This document shows positions 8,078-16,667 of a stretch of 34,718 nt of DNA, piece after piece. Under the pieces are notes generated by a model. That model saw only the letters and a list, made by a program, of their open reading frames with translations, made no database searches and was not told the DNA's origin. Position numbers and translations under genes: made by a program. The first letter of the stretch is position 1, and each line of letters opens with the position of its first letter. This DNA is from Bacillota bacterium (lineage in GTDB: Bacteria > Bacillota > UBA4882 > UBA8346), in assembly GCA_023417475.1 (NCBI GenBank), contig JAEZFP010000017.1, positions 1-34,718 on the forward strand, given 5' to 3'.

Positions 8078-8638
8078 ATGGCGAAATGGGACCAAGACGA
8101 AGAAAAATACAGCGAAAGTACAAAAAGGGGTTTTTTTGAAAAATTCTTAAATGCTTTCGGTTTTGAAGCGGAAGATAATGGAGACGAGGAAACGGCGAGT
8201 GTGGAAGAACCGCAAGCGTTGCGGAAAGAGCAACGCCCCCGCGAGCGGGAACGTGACCGGGAGCGTGGCAAGCTGGTCACGCTTAATAACAGTAATTCTC
8301 AGAACAAGCCGGTGCGTTTGCTGATAGTCGAGCCAACCTCGTTTGAAGAGGTACAAGCATTGGTTGATCATTTGAAAAGCAAAAAGGCGGTCATCATCAA
8401 TCTGGAAGAGACCGAAAAAGGCTTGGCGCGCCGGATCGCCGATTTTATGGGCGGTGCGATCTATGCGCTTGACGGCACCATGCAACGGGTCAGTGGATCG
8501 ATTTTTCTATTCACCCCCCAAAGCATTGAGGTGACTGTTCCCCCCAAAAGCGAGTGGCGAGATAAGGAACGGGAAAAGGAGTGGAGCGCCCCTGGGGGTA
8601 GCCCTGCCTCTTTATTCCGGAATGAGCGGGAAAGGTAG
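8078..8638 (+). CDS. sepF: Cell division protein SepF
   Basis: SepF tethers FtsZ to the membrane and organises the septal ring. The 186-residue protein has a charged N-terminus with an amphipathic stretch, KRGFFEKFLNAFGF (about residues 17-30), that could be the membrane anchor; it is displaced inward compared with the usual N-terminal position. A highly charged Arg/Glu linker follows (to about residue 67), then the SepF core (about 78-160) with the FMGGAIYALDGTMQ motif. ATG 8078 is preceded by GAGGTG and preferred over GTG 8063. Its neighbours proC, ylmH and divIVA match the usual cluster. Confidence 0.92.
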   Translation: MAKWDQDEEKYSESTKRGFFEKFLNAFGFEAEDNGDEETASVEEPQALRKEQRPRERERDRERGKLVTLNNSNSQNKPVRLLIVEPTSFEEVQALVDHLKSKKAVIINLEETEKGLARRIADFMGGAIYALDGTMQRVSGSIFLFTPQSIEVTVPPKSEWRDKEREKEWSAPGGSPASLFRNERER

Positions 8639-8646
8639 AAATCACT

Positions 8647-9453
8647 ATGGACAAATTAGGCGTAATCGGTGGCGGCACGATGGGCTCGGCCCTGATCCAA
8701 GGGATTATCCAGACAGGGTTATTAAAACCGGAGCAGATCCTGGTGTTGGAAGCTGATGCGGTTCGCGGCGGAGCATTAAAGGAACGAATCGGGATTGGTC
8801 TGGCGGATTCGGTGGCGGGGATTGCCCAGGCGAACCGGGTGATTTTGGTGGCGGTGAAACCGCTTCATATCGCCCAAGTTCTGGCCGATCTCAATCCTCA
8901 TGTTACTGAAGCGCATTTGATTATCTCGATTGCGGCCGGAACTTCGCTGCAATTTATGGCGGATTTGGTTTCGCAAGCCCGTTTGGTTCGCGTAATGCCA
9001 AACACGCCGGCCCGGATCGGCAAAGGCGTTTCCGCCTATTGTCTCGGTCGCGGAACAACTCCGGCCGATCGGGAATTGATTGAGGCGGTTTTGGGTTGCG
9101 CCGGTCAGACGTTGCAAGTTACTGAAGATAAAATTGATGCCGTAACCGCGCTAAGCGGCAGCGGCCCGGCTTATGTTTGTTATTTTATCGACGCGATGAT
9201 CAATGCCGGAGTGATGTTGGGCTTACCTCGGAAAGACGCCCAAGTTTTGGCGGTGGAGACCGTAATTGGCGCCGCCGAACTTCTAAAAACATCCGGTGAA
9301 CATCCGCAACAACTAATGAATGAAGTAACCTCACCGGGCGGAACTACGGCCGTCGCCCTTTTTGAACTGGAGAAAGCCGGGTTCGCCGGAACCGTCATGA
9401 ACGCCGTTCAAGCGTCGGCAAAACGTTCTGCGGAAATCGCGAAAAGCAGGTGA
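8647..9453 (+). CDS. proC: Pyrroline-5-carboxylate reductase
   Basis: ProC catalyses the last step of proline synthesis, NAD(P)H-dependent reduction of pyrroline-5-carboxylate. The 268-residue protein has the dinucleotide-binding motif GVIGGGTMG at the N-terminus, VMPNTPA in the middle and the family signature region TALSGSGPAY through SPGGTTA. It begins 8 nt after sepF with GGAAAGG inside the sepF end. ProC often sits in this division cluster without a known link to division. Confidence 0.95.
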   Translation: MDKLGVIGGGTMGSALIQGIIQTGLLKPEQILVLEADAVRGGALKERIGIGLADSVAGIAQANRVILVAVKPLHIAQVLADLNPHVTEAHLIISIAAGTSLQFMADLVSQARLVRVMPNTPARIGKGVSAYCLGRGTTPADRELIEAVLGCAGQTLQVTEDKIDAVTALSGSGPAYVCYFIDAMINAGVMLGLPRKDAQVLAVETVIGAAELLKTSGEHPQQLMNEVTSPGGTTAVALFELEKAGFAGTVMNAVQASAKRSAEIAKSR

Positions 9454-9457
9454 TGAC

Positions 9458-10222
9458 TTGGCCGACAATGCCAATAACGACGAGAAACTATTATTAGCGC
9501 AAATTAACGATTTAGCGGAACGCAGTCTTAGCCATCAACAACCCTATTGGACCCCTTTTTTAGACCCGGCTCAGCTTGAACAAGCGAAAGCCGCTTTGAC
9601 TTGGAATACCGGTGTTCGTTTCCGCGTGTTCGGGGGCTATTCTAAAGCGGAACGGCAACGACTGGTGATTTATCCCGACTATTATATCGCGGAAGCGATC
9701 GAACCGGAACTGGCGTATTTGCAAATTGTTTCGAAAAGTCCCGACCTCTTGACGCATCGTGACTTTCTAGGCGGACTGCTGTCCTTGGGTATCAAACGGG
9801 AGAAGTTGGGGGATTTATTGGTTACCAACGATACCTGTCAAGTGATTTTAGTTCCCGATCTGGTCGGATTTGTTCAAACCAATTTGGAACGGGTTGGCAA
9901 TAGCCGGGTAACCGTTGCGGAGATTGAGCCGGAGCAGTTGAATCTGCCCAATGTCCGCGAAAAGGAAATCCGTTCGACTGTGGCTTCGTTGCGCTTGGAC
10001 GCGATTGCCGCGTTGGGTTTTGGCGATTCCCGCACCAAAATGGCGCGCGAGATCAAGGCCGACCGGCTGAAGGTGAATTGGAAATCGGTGAAAAATCCCG
10101 ATCAACTCGTCAATCCGGGCGACATTATCTCAATGCGCGGCCGGGGCAGGGTGTTTTTTCGGGAAGTGACCGGGATTTCGAAAAAAGGCCGGACCGGAAT
10201 TGTCTTGGTGCGGCAGTTATAA
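9458..10222 (+). CDS. ylmH: S4-domain RNA-binding protein YlmH
   Basis: The 254-residue protein has the YlmH layout: a mixed alpha/beta N-terminal part with FGGYSKAERQRL and LGIKREKLGDLLV, and a C-terminal S4 RNA-binding domain (about residues 180-250, with RADRLKVNW-like and NPGDIISMRGRGR motifs). YlmH proteins are linked to division clusters and, in Bacillus, to rescue of stalled ribosomes. TTG 9458 follows AGGTGATG that overlaps the proC stop. The YggT-like ylmG that commonly separates sepF and ylmH is absent here. Confidence 0.9.
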   Translation: MADNANNDEKLLLAQINDLAERSLSHQQPYWTPFLDPAQLEQAKAALTWNTGVRFRVFGGYSKAERQRLVIYPDYYIAEAIEPELAYLQIVSKSPDLLTHRDFLGGLLSLGIKREKLGDLLVTNDTCQVILVPDLVGFVQTNLERVGNSRVTVAEIEPEQLNLPNVREKEIRSTVASLRLDAIAALGFGDSRTKMAREIKADRLKVNWKSVKNPDQLVNPGDIISMRGRGRVFFREVTGISKKGRTGIVLVRQL

Positions 10223-10293
10223 AGGAATTGGAGCGTCGCTTTTTGCGCAGGCGGATTTGTTGGAAATAATAGGACTTAAAGGAGTGAAGAACT

Positions 10294-10878
10294 ATGATAA
10301 CCCCAGTTGAGTTAGGAACAATTATGTTCCGCCGTTCGATGCGTGGATACAAGGTTGCCGAGGTACAAGCATTTATGACCCGGATATCAGCCGACTATGA
10401 GTATCTTTATCGTGAAAACAAAGACTTGGTCGCGAAGTTGGAAGAACTTCAGTGTAAATTGGACCAATATATCGAAAAGGACGATACTTTACGCAACGCC
10501 TTGATTTTGGCCCAAGAAACCGCCGACGAACAGATCAATACCGCCAAATTGAAAGCGGACATTATTGTGAGGGAAGCCCAGTTTCAAGCGGAACAAATTC
10601 GCAGTCGCGCCAAAGACGATATTCAGATGGAACTTCAGAAGTTATCATGGCTAAAAACCCAGGTGGATCTCTTCAAATGTCAGTTTAAGAGCTTTTTGAA
10701 CGGTTTGCTCGAAACCGCGGAACAAGAATTGAATTTGAATATCATTTGGGATCATATCCAAAAGAATAATCCGAACGCGGCCGCTCAGGCAACGCTTGCC
10801 CAGGCTGTAAAAGAAGCGGCGGCAACCGCCGAACCGGTTGGGCCAACGAAGACCGAAGCCTCACCGAGCCAAGCTTGA
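10294..10878 (+). CDS. divIVA: DivIVA-family protein
   Basis: DivIVA proteins mark curved membranes and place division or polar factors. The 194-residue protein begins with the lipid-binding and coiled-coil DivIVA domain (about residues 1-60; ITPVELG, FRRSMRGYKVAEVQAFM). A long helical region to about residue 130 and an Ala/Pro-rich tail follow. AAAGGAG sits 9-15 nt before the ATG. The 3' end overlaps the convergent spmB by 18 bp. Confidence 0.92.
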   Translation: MITPVELGTIMFRRSMRGYKVAEVQAFMTRISADYEYLYRENKDLVAKLEELQCKLDQYIEKDDTLRNALILAQETADEQINTAKLKADIIVREAQFQAEQIRSRAKDDIQMELQKLSWLKTQVDLFKCQFKSFLNGLLETAEQELNLNIIWDHIQKNNPNAAAQATLAQAVKEAAATAEPVGPTKTEASPSQA

Positions 10879-11394
10879 ACCTAAACTAATCCCCAGAATA
10901 AAAGCGACAATTTCGCAGACTAAGCCGGTTAACAAAATGTGCCGGCTATCTTTTACGCTAATGGCGCCTAGATAAAGCGAAAAAACGTAAAAGGTTGTTT
11001 CGCTACTGCCTTGAATCATTGAGGCCGTAATCCCTACCAAAGAATCGGGACCGTATTTATGAAGCAGCTCCGCTGTGACTCCTAAAGCCGCCGATCCGGA
11101 AAGCGGTTTAACCAAACCGAGGGTCAGCAGGTCGGGGTGCACCCCCAACAAGGTTAACAGCGGTCCCAATGCCTCAATGATCAACTGGAGGGCCCCGGAA
11201 GTGCGAAAAATACTAACCGCGACAAAAATGGCCAAAATATACGGGGTTAGTTTTAACGTGGTTTTCAGTCCTTCCATAGCTCCCTGAATAAACAATTCGT
11301 AAACGGGCAGTTTTTTTTGAAAAGCTGCGGCAAAGACCGCCAGCAACAACAGCGGGATTGACCATTGGGCAATGACGGTAAAAAATTGATACAT
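10861..11394 (-). CDS. spmB: Spore maturation protein B
   Basis: SpmB acts with SpmA in spore core dehydration. The 177-residue protein is almost wholly hydrophobic with about five membrane segments and carries Gate/nucleoside-recognition-type motifs (KPLSGSAALGV and MIQGSSETTFYV). It begins 4 nt after spmA on the minus strand. Its last 18 bp overlap the end of divIVA. Confidence 0.93.
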   Translation of the reverse strand: MYQFFTVIAQWSIPLLLLAVFAAAFQKKLPVYELFIQGAMEGLKTTLKLTPYILAIFVAVSIFRTSGALQLIIEALGPLLTLLGVHPDLLTLGLVKPLSGSAALGVTAELLHKYGPDSLVGITASMIQGSSETTFYVFSLYLGAISVKDSRHILLTGLVCEIVAFILGISLGSSLAR

Positions 11395-11398
11395 GCGA

Positions 11399-11995
11399 TC
11401 ACTTCTTTCGTTGGTAGAACTGATCCAACCGGATGCTGAGATAATTAAAGACGAGACCGGCCGCGGTCGACATCAAGGTGATTATCAATACCGGGCCAAG
11501 GATGAATGCGGGATTGGCCGAACCGGCCTGGGAACGTACCGCAATCAAGGTTGATGGGATTAAGCTCAATCCGCCGAAGACCAACGCCATAAAGGTACAG
11601 ATCTCATTCGAGACCCGTTCTGAGTCGTTGGATTGCGCTTGCAATTCGATCATGGTTTTTAGCCCCAACGGGGTCGTCACATTTCCCAGACCCAGCAAAT
11701 TGGCGGCAAGCGTCATTGAAATCAGTCCAAGGGTGGAAGGTTGATTTTTTAAATTGGGAAAAAGACGGGCGAGAATTGGACGGAAGCATCGGGAGAGCCA
11801 TTCGGTAAATCCGGCCGCAGTGGCGATTTTCAGAATCCCCGACCACAGGGCAATCATTCCCGCGAGTCCCAAGGTGAACTCAATCGCCTTGGCGGAGCTG
11901 GAAAAAAGCGCGTCGGAAATCACCTGAATTTTGCCGGTGCTCGCGGCGACAATGATACCAAATCCAATCAGAAACATCCAAATTGTATTAATCAC
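11399..11995 (-). CDS. spmA: Spore maturation protein A
   Basis: SpmA is the partner of SpmB. The 198-residue membrane protein shows the family motifs LWSGILKIATAAG, ANLLGLGNVTTPLGLK and the GGLSLIPSTLIAVR region. The start is GTG at 11995 with GGAGG 8 nt upstream on the minus strand. Both spm genes imply an endospore former. On the minus strand CATATATA near 12075-12068 resembles a sporulation sigma-E -10 element, but I cannot confirm a matching -35. Confidence 0.93.
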   Translation of the reverse strand: MINTIWMFLIGFGIIVAASTGKIQVISDALFSSSAKAIEFTLGLAGMIALWSGILKIATAAGFTEWLSRCFRPILARLFPNLKNQPSTLGLISMTLAANLLGLGNVTTPLGLKTMIELQAQSNDSERVSNEICTFMALVFGGLSLIPSTLIAVRSQAGSANPAFILGPVLIITLMSTAAGLVFNYLSIRLDQFYQRKK

Positions 11996-12044
11996 TTAGT
12001 ACCACCTCCGTAGAGATTTTAATATTTGGCAAAACCGGTTTATT

Positions 12045-12073
12045 TTGATTAAAAACAATCTTTAACTTATATA
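12045..12073 (+). promoter_or_regulatory. Likely whiA promoter
   Basis: TTGATT (12045-12050), a 17-bp spacer and TATATA (12068-12073) lie in the divergent spmA-whiA gap. The same stretch read on the minus strand could serve spmA. Confidence 0.5.
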
Positions 12074-12134
12074 TGTTGCAGATAAAATAATTATTATCAC
12101 TGGAAATATCGTGTATGAACAGGACGGATGTATT

Positions 12135-13091
12135 TTGGAGACCTTTTCAAGGCTGGTGAAGGAAGAAGTGATCCGCAATGAATTTTCCCGTTGCGGTCGA
12201 TGTCATAAAGCTGAATTGTCGGCAATTATCCATATGGTCGGCAGTATTTTGCTTTCCGGACGGGAGCGGTTATCACTCGCGATCAATTTGGAATCGGCCA
12301 GTATTGCCAGGCGAATTGTGAAACTGATCAAACTTACCTCGAAGTTGGAATCGGAGATCTTAGTCGAGCAAAACGACAAACTGGGCCGGATTCATCGCTA
12401 TAAAATTATGCTTCCTTCCCAACCGGGTTTGATTGAATTTCTGGACGACCTCGGGATGATGTCCCGGGATCGCAATCTGGAAAGAGGGATCGCTCCGCAG
12501 CTGGTGAATAAAGAGTGTTGCCGGGCTTCTTTTTTACGCGGCGCATTTCTCGCGGGGGGCTCCATCACCGATCCGCAGCGGAAGAGTTATCATTTGGAGC
12601 TCGTAACTTATAATGAAGATTTTGCCGATGGTTTGGTTTATCTAATGAATCTGCTGAATCTCAAAGCAAAGCTGAGTCGGAGAAAAGCGTATTATGTTGT
12701 ATATCTGAAAGAGAGTGAAGCGAATGCGCGTTTTCTCACCTTAATCCAGGCAAACTCGGCAGTGATCAAGCTGGAAGAAATCCGGGTGATTAAAGGATTG
12801 CGCGAGGAGGTTAATCGTAGGGTCAATTGTGAAACGGCGAATTTAGAGAAAACCCTTTCGGCGGCATGGAATCAAGTCGAAACCATTAATCACTTAATTG
12901 CGCAAGTCGGTTTGGGAGTTTTGCCGACCAGTCTGCGCCGTACTGCCGAGTTACGCCTTGAATATCCTGAAGCAACGTTAAAAGAACTGGGTGAGTTACA
13001 TACTCCGCCGATCAGCAAATCGGCGGTAAATCACCGTTTGCGGCTGATCCAACAATATGTGAAAAAATTTACCGAACAAGAAGGAATTTAA
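12135..13091 (+). CDS. whiA: DNA-binding protein WhiA
   Basis: WhiA is a conserved Gram-positive DNA-binding protein tied to sporulation or division. The 318-residue protein joins a LAGLIDADG-like domain (GAFLAGGSITDP, YHLELV, about residues 130-220) to a C-terminal helix-turn-helix with ELGELHTPPISKSAVNHRLR. I prefer TTG 12135 because the length to the first VKEE and the AELSA motif then matches Bacillus WhiA; GTG 12111 would add eight residues and is possible. The rapZ and yvcK genes that usually precede whiA are absent. Confidence 0.92.
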   Translation: METFSRLVKEEVIRNEFSRCGRCHKAELSAIIHMVGSILLSGRERLSLAINLESASIARRIVKLIKLTSKLESEILVEQNDKLGRIHRYKIMLPSQPGLIEFLDDLGMMSRDRNLERGIAPQLVNKECCRASFLRGAFLAGGSITDPQRKSYHLELVTYNEDFADGLVYLMNLLNLKAKLSRRKAYYVVYLKESEANARFLTLIQANSAVIKLEEIRVIKGLREEVNRRVNCETANLEKTLSAAWNQVETINHLIAQVGLGVLPTSLRRTAELRLEYPEATLKELGELHTPPISKSAVNHRLRLIQQYVKKFTEQEGI

Positions 13092-13153
13092 TCGTGGAAC
13101 GAGAATTAAGAAAATAATTAGAATATTTCTGGTAACCAATGGCATAAATTTTT

Positions 13154-13182
13154 TTGAATATTGCGGGACACAATTTTATTAA
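13154..13182 (+). promoter_or_regulatory. cggR-glycolytic operon promoter
   Basis: TTGAAT (13154-13159), a 17-bp spacer and TATTAA (13177-13182). It is overlapped by the CggR-type operator, so bound repressor would block polymerase. Confidence 0.65.
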
Positions 13183-13203
13183 ACGGGACAAAAATCGGCC
13201 CAG
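13164..13203 (+). promoter_or_regulatory. CggR operator, two CGGGAC direct repeats 20 bp apart
   Basis: CGGGAC occurs at 13164-13169 and 13184-13189, exactly 20 bp apart. Bacillus subtilis CggR binds CGGGAC-N6-TGTC-N4 repeated twice, which also gives a 20-bp period. Here the TGTC halves are degenerate (TTAT and CGGC), but the spacing and the CGGGAC halves match. The first copy is in the promoter spacer and the second just after the -10. Confidence 0.75.
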
Positions 13204-13228
13204 TATGTAAGGCATAGAGGCGCTAAAA

Positions 13229-14245
13229 ATGGATAAACTGCTATCATTGCAACAAAAGATCGTTCCTGAACTTGTACCGATTTTACTCTCGCGATACCAT
13301 GTGTTGCGAACCGTTTATTTTTTACAACCGATCGGCCGGCGCGCCTTGGCCGAGAGACTGCATACTCAGGAACGACGGATTCGTAATGAGGTCGATATTT
13401 TAAAGGATCAGCAACTGCTCAGCTTTAACAGTTCCGGCATGCAAGTTACCGAGGCCGGGGAGTTGTTGCTTTGGGAGATCGAAGGCTATATCCGAGAACT
13501 TCAAGGGCTCAATCAGCTTGAACAGACCATTGTCGAACAGTATGGTATTAAATATGTCAGCGTCGTACCAGGAGATTCTGATCAAGAAGAGACAGTAAAG
13601 AAAGATTTGGCTCGTGTAACGGCTTGTTATCTGAACAAACGGTTACAAGAAGGTTCAATCGTCGCGGTCACCGGCGGAACAACCCTTGCCGAAGTTGCCG
13701 CGGCATTAGTGCCGCCGATTGCCAAACGCAGTATTGTCGTCCTTCCGGCACGGGGTGGCCTCGGTGAGGAAGTGGAAATCCAGGCGAATACGGTTGCCGC
13801 GAATGTCGCCAAAGGATTAGGCGCAAGTTATCGCCTGCTGCATGCCCCCGATGATCTTGGTGAAACCACCATGCAGTCGATTATGAAAGAACCCAAAATT
13901 AAAGAGATCATCGACACGGTCCGTAAAGCCGATATTGTTTTGCATGGAATTGGTACCGCCGAAGAAATGGCCCGCCGGCGCGGCATGCCGGAACCCCAAA
14001 TCGCGGAGATCATCCAGAAAGGTGCGGTTGGGGAAGCGTTCGGTTATTATTTCGCCATTGATGGCAGTGTCGTCCATTCAACCTCCAGCGTTGGTCTGCA
14101 ACTCAATGAATTGAGTTCCATTGATGAAGTGGTGGCAATCGCCGGCGGGTTGAGCAAAGCCGCAGCGGTGAAAGCCGTCCTGTCTCATTCATCACGGGAT
14201 GTACTGATCATTGATGAAGGCGCGGCCAGAGCGTTAGTGGTGTAA
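13229..14245 (+). CDS. cggR: Central glycolytic genes regulator (SorC/CggR family)
   Basis: CggR represses the lower-glycolysis operon and is released by fructose-1,6-bisphosphate. The 338-residue protein has an N-terminal helix-turn-helix (about residues 25-75, RRALAERLHTQERRIRNEVD) and a SorC-type sugar-phosphate domain with TGGTTLAEVA (about 148-157), PARGG and GIGTAEEMARRRG. It is immediately upstream of gapA, pgk, tpiA and eno. A CggR-type operator overlies the promoter, so autoregulation of the whole operon is expected. Confidence 0.94.
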   Translation: MDKLLSLQQKIVPELVPILLSRYHVLRTVYFLQPIGRRALAERLHTQERRIRNEVDILKDQQLLSFNSSGMQVTEAGELLLWEIEGYIRELQGLNQLEQTIVEQYGIKYVSVVPGDSDQEETVKKDLARVTACYLNKRLQEGSIVAVTGGTTLAEVAAALVPPIAKRSIVVLPARGGLGEEVEIQANTVAANVAKGLGASYRLLHAPDDLGETTMQSIMKEPKIKEIIDTVRKADIVLHGIGTAEEMARRRGMPEPQIAEIIQKGAVGEAFGYYFAIDGSVVHSTSSVGLQLNELSSIDEVVAIAGGLSKAAAVKAVLSHSSRDVLIIDEGAARALVV

Positions 14246-14284
14246 GGCCGGCGATCGCCTGGGTTTAATAAGTTGGGTTTTAAG

Positions 14285-14300
14285 CGGTGGCTCACCACCG
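14285..14300 (+). other. Perfect stem-loop between cggR and gapA
   Basis: CGGTGG-CTCA-CCACCG, a six-pair stem with a four-base loop, lies 27 nt before gapA. In Bacillus subtilis an RNA stem-loop at this junction shields the gapA part of the message after RNase cleavage and lowers cggR relative to gapA. The same job is inferred here from position. Confidence 0.6.
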
Positions 14301-14327
14301 AAACATATTAAAAATGGAGGAGTTAAA

Positions 14328-15395
14328 ATGGCTGTAAAAGTTGGTATTAACGGTTTTGGCAGAATTGGAAGATTAGTTTTTAGCGCTTTACACGACAAAG
14401 GTTTGTTGGGGAAAGATGTCGACATCGTAGCCGTCGTCGATATCAGCACTGATGCTAAATATTTTGCTTATCAGTTGAAGTATGATTCCGTACACGGTAA
14501 ATTTAAAGGCCAATTGGCGACCGAAAAGAGCAATCCGGAGTTGGCTGAAGACGATGTTTTAGTTGTCGACGGTCATAAAATCAAATGCGTGATGGCAACC
14601 AGAGAACCGAGCCAATTACCCTGGAACGAGCTGGGCGTTGACTATGTTATTGAGTCGACCGGTTTATTTACCGACTCCGAAAAAGCGAAAGGCCATCTTG
14701 AGGCCGGCGCGAAAAAGGTTATTATCTCGGCTCCGGGTAAAGGTGACGTTAAAACCATCGTGATGGGCGTTAACGAACAAGAATACGATTCCGCCGCCCA
14801 CAACATCGTTTCCAATGCTTCTTGCACCACCAACTGTTTGGCTCCGTTGGTTCATGTGATTTTAAAAGAAGGTATCGGGATTGAAACCGGGTTAATGACC
14901 ACCATTCACTCCTATACCGCAACCCAAAAAACTGTTGACGGTCCGTCCAAGAAAGATTGGCGCGGCGGTCGGGCGGCGGCGGTCAATATTATTCCGTCAA
15001 CCACCGGCGCTGCGAAAGCCGTTGGGGAAGTTTTACCGGCGACCAAAGGTAAACTCACCGGGATGTCTTTCCGGGTTCCGACTCCCGATGTTTCCGTGGT
15101 CGACTTGACCTTCCGGGCGACCCGCGACACCTCAATCGAAGAGATCGATTCGTTAATGAAAAAAGCGTCCGCATCTTACCTCCAAGGCATTTTGGGCGTC
15201 GCCGATGAAGAAGTGGTTTCGACCGACTTCGTCCACGACAACCGTTCATCCATCTATGATTCGTTGGCAACGCTTCAAAACAATCTCAAAGGTGAGAAAC
15301 GCTTCTTTAAAGTAGTTTCTTGGTACGATAACGAATGGGGTTATTCCAATCGGGTAATCGACCTGCTTACCTATATGATTAAGCAAGATAAATAA
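14328..15395 (+). CDS. gapA: Glyceraldehyde-3-phosphate dehydrogenase, long type
   Basis: GapA makes 1,3-bisphosphoglycerate with NAD+. The 355-residue protein has GINGFGRIGR at the N-terminus, catalytic Cys166 in SNASCTTNC, His in TTIHSYTATQ, and WYDNEWGYSNR near the C-terminus. It is about 20 residues longer than the usual bacterial enzyme because of an extended segment near residues 44-90 (TDAKYFAYQLKYDSVHGKF). That segment and the Cys166 numbering resemble, from memory, kinetoplastid glycosomal GAPDH and related bacterial forms. A GGAGG site precedes the ATG. Confidence 0.96.
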   Translation: MAVKVGINGFGRIGRLVFSALHDKGLLGKDVDIVAVVDISTDAKYFAYQLKYDSVHGKFKGQLATEKSNPELAEDDVLVVDGHKIKCVMATREPSQLPWNELGVDYVIESTGLFTDSEKAKGHLEAGAKKVIISAPGKGDVKTIVMGVNEQEYDSAAHNIVSNASCTTNCLAPLVHVILKEGIGIETGLMTTIHSYTATQKTVDGPSKKDWRGGRAAAVNIIPSTTGAAKAVGEVLPATKGKLTGMSFRVPTPDVSVVDLTFRATRDTSIEEIDSLMKKASASYLQGILGVADEEVVSTDFVHDNRSSIYDSLATLQNNLKGEKRFFKVVSWYDNEWGYSNRVIDLLTYMIKQDK

Positions 15396-15416
15396 GCGAC
15401 GGTTAAACAATAGTTT

Positions 15417-15445
15417 AATAGGGGCGAAAAAATTTCGCCCCTATT
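15417..15445 (+). terminator. Intercistronic hairpin between gapA and pgk
   Basis: A 13-pair perfect stem (15417-15429 with 15433-15445, loop AAA) built on AGGGGCGAAA. Only a short U-run follows, so it is probably a partial terminator or a 3'-end stabiliser that raises gapA over pgk. Confidence 0.6.
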
Positions 15446-15466
15446 GTTACTGAGAGGAGGACAATC

Positions 15467-16657
15467 ATGAATAAGTTATCCATCGATGATATTGAAGTTC
15501 AAGGTAAACGAGTCTTAGTTCGGGTGGATTTCAACGTACCCATGGATGATCAAGGCAACATTACCGATGATCGCCGGATTAAGGCTGCCATCCCCACGAT
15601 TAAATCGTTAGCGGATCGCGGCGCGAAAGTGGTTTTGGTTTCTCATTTTGGTCGTCCGAAAGGCGGTCCGGATAATAAATACCGTATGGACGTCATGGGT
15701 AAACGGCTTTCCGAATTAATGGGCAAACCCATCGTAAAAGTTAACGATTGCATCGGTGACGAACCAAAGCAAGCCATTGCCAACCTCGCTCCGGGCGGCA
15801 TCGTCCTCTTGGAGAACGTCCGTTTTTATAAAGAAGAGGAAGCCAACGACGAAGGTTTTGCTAAAAAGTTAGCCGATTTGGCCGATATTTATGTTAATGA
15901 CGCATTTGGAACCGCGCACCGGGCGCATGCTTCTACCGCCGGCGTCGCGAAATTCTTACAACCGGCAGTCGCCGGATACCTCATGCAAAAAGAGATCGAT
16001 ATCATGGGTAAAGCCTTAGCCAACCCGGAACGTCCTTTCGTCGCAATTTTAGGCGGCGCAAAAGTCGCTGACAAACTTGGCGTCATCAAAAACCTGTTGG
16101 ACAAGGTGGACACGCTGATTATCGGCGGCGGTATGGCCTATACCTTTCTGAAAGCGCAAGGGTATGAGATCGGTCGCTCGTTATTGGATGCCGATCGAGT
16201 TGATTTTGCCAAGGAAATGTTGGCGAAGGCGAGGGAAAAGGGAGTCAGTTTACTACTTCCGGTGGATACGGTGGTAGCTGATGACTTCAAAAACCCGACC
16301 TTCTCCAAGACGGTTCTTTCAACTGAAATACCGGCTGACTTGGAAGGCGTGGATATCGGTCCGGAGACGGTGAAAATTTTCTCCGATGCGGTTACCAATG
16401 GCAAAACTGTTATTTGGAACGGACCAATGGGTGTCTTTGAAGTTCCGCAGTTTGCGGTCGGGACTCGCGCCATCGCGGAAGCTTTGACCCGTTCCCACGG
16501 AACCACCATTGTTGGTGGCGGCGATTCTGCGGCGGCAGTGGAACAAATGGGTTTTGCCGAAAAGATCAGCCATGTGTCAACCGGTGGCGGCGCCTCCTTG
16601 GAGTTTTTGGAAGGAATCGTCCTGCCGGGCGTTGCTGCGCTTAGCGATAAGCAATAA
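15467..16657 (+). CDS. pgk: Phosphoglycerate kinase
   Basis: Pgk makes ATP from 1,3-bisphosphoglycerate. The 396-residue monomer shows the signature RVLVRVDFNVPMDDQG near the N-terminus, SHFGRPKG, the ATP-site GGAKVADKLGV, and the C-terminal GGGDSAAAVEQMG followed by STGGGASLEFLEG. The length is normal for bacteria. GAGAGGAGG precedes the ATG. Confidence 0.97.
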   Translation: MNKLSIDDIEVQGKRVLVRVDFNVPMDDQGNITDDRRIKAAIPTIKSLADRGAKVVLVSHFGRPKGGPDNKYRMDVMGKRLSELMGKPIVKVNDCIGDEPKQAIANLAPGGIVLLENVRFYKEEEANDEGFAKKLADLADIYVNDAFGTAHRAHASTAGVAKFLQPAVAGYLMQKEIDIMGKALANPERPFVAILGGAKVADKLGVIKNLLDKVDTLIIGGGMAYTFLKAQGYEIGRSLLDADRVDFAKEMLAKAREKGVSLLLPVDTVVADDFKNPTFSKTVLSTEIPADLEGVDIGPETVKIFSDAVTNGKTVIWNGPMGVFEVPQFAVGTRAIAEALTRSHGTTIVGGGDSAAAVEQMGFAEKISHVSTGGGASLEFLEGIVLPGVAALSDKQ

Positions 16658-16667
16658 GTGAAAAGTC

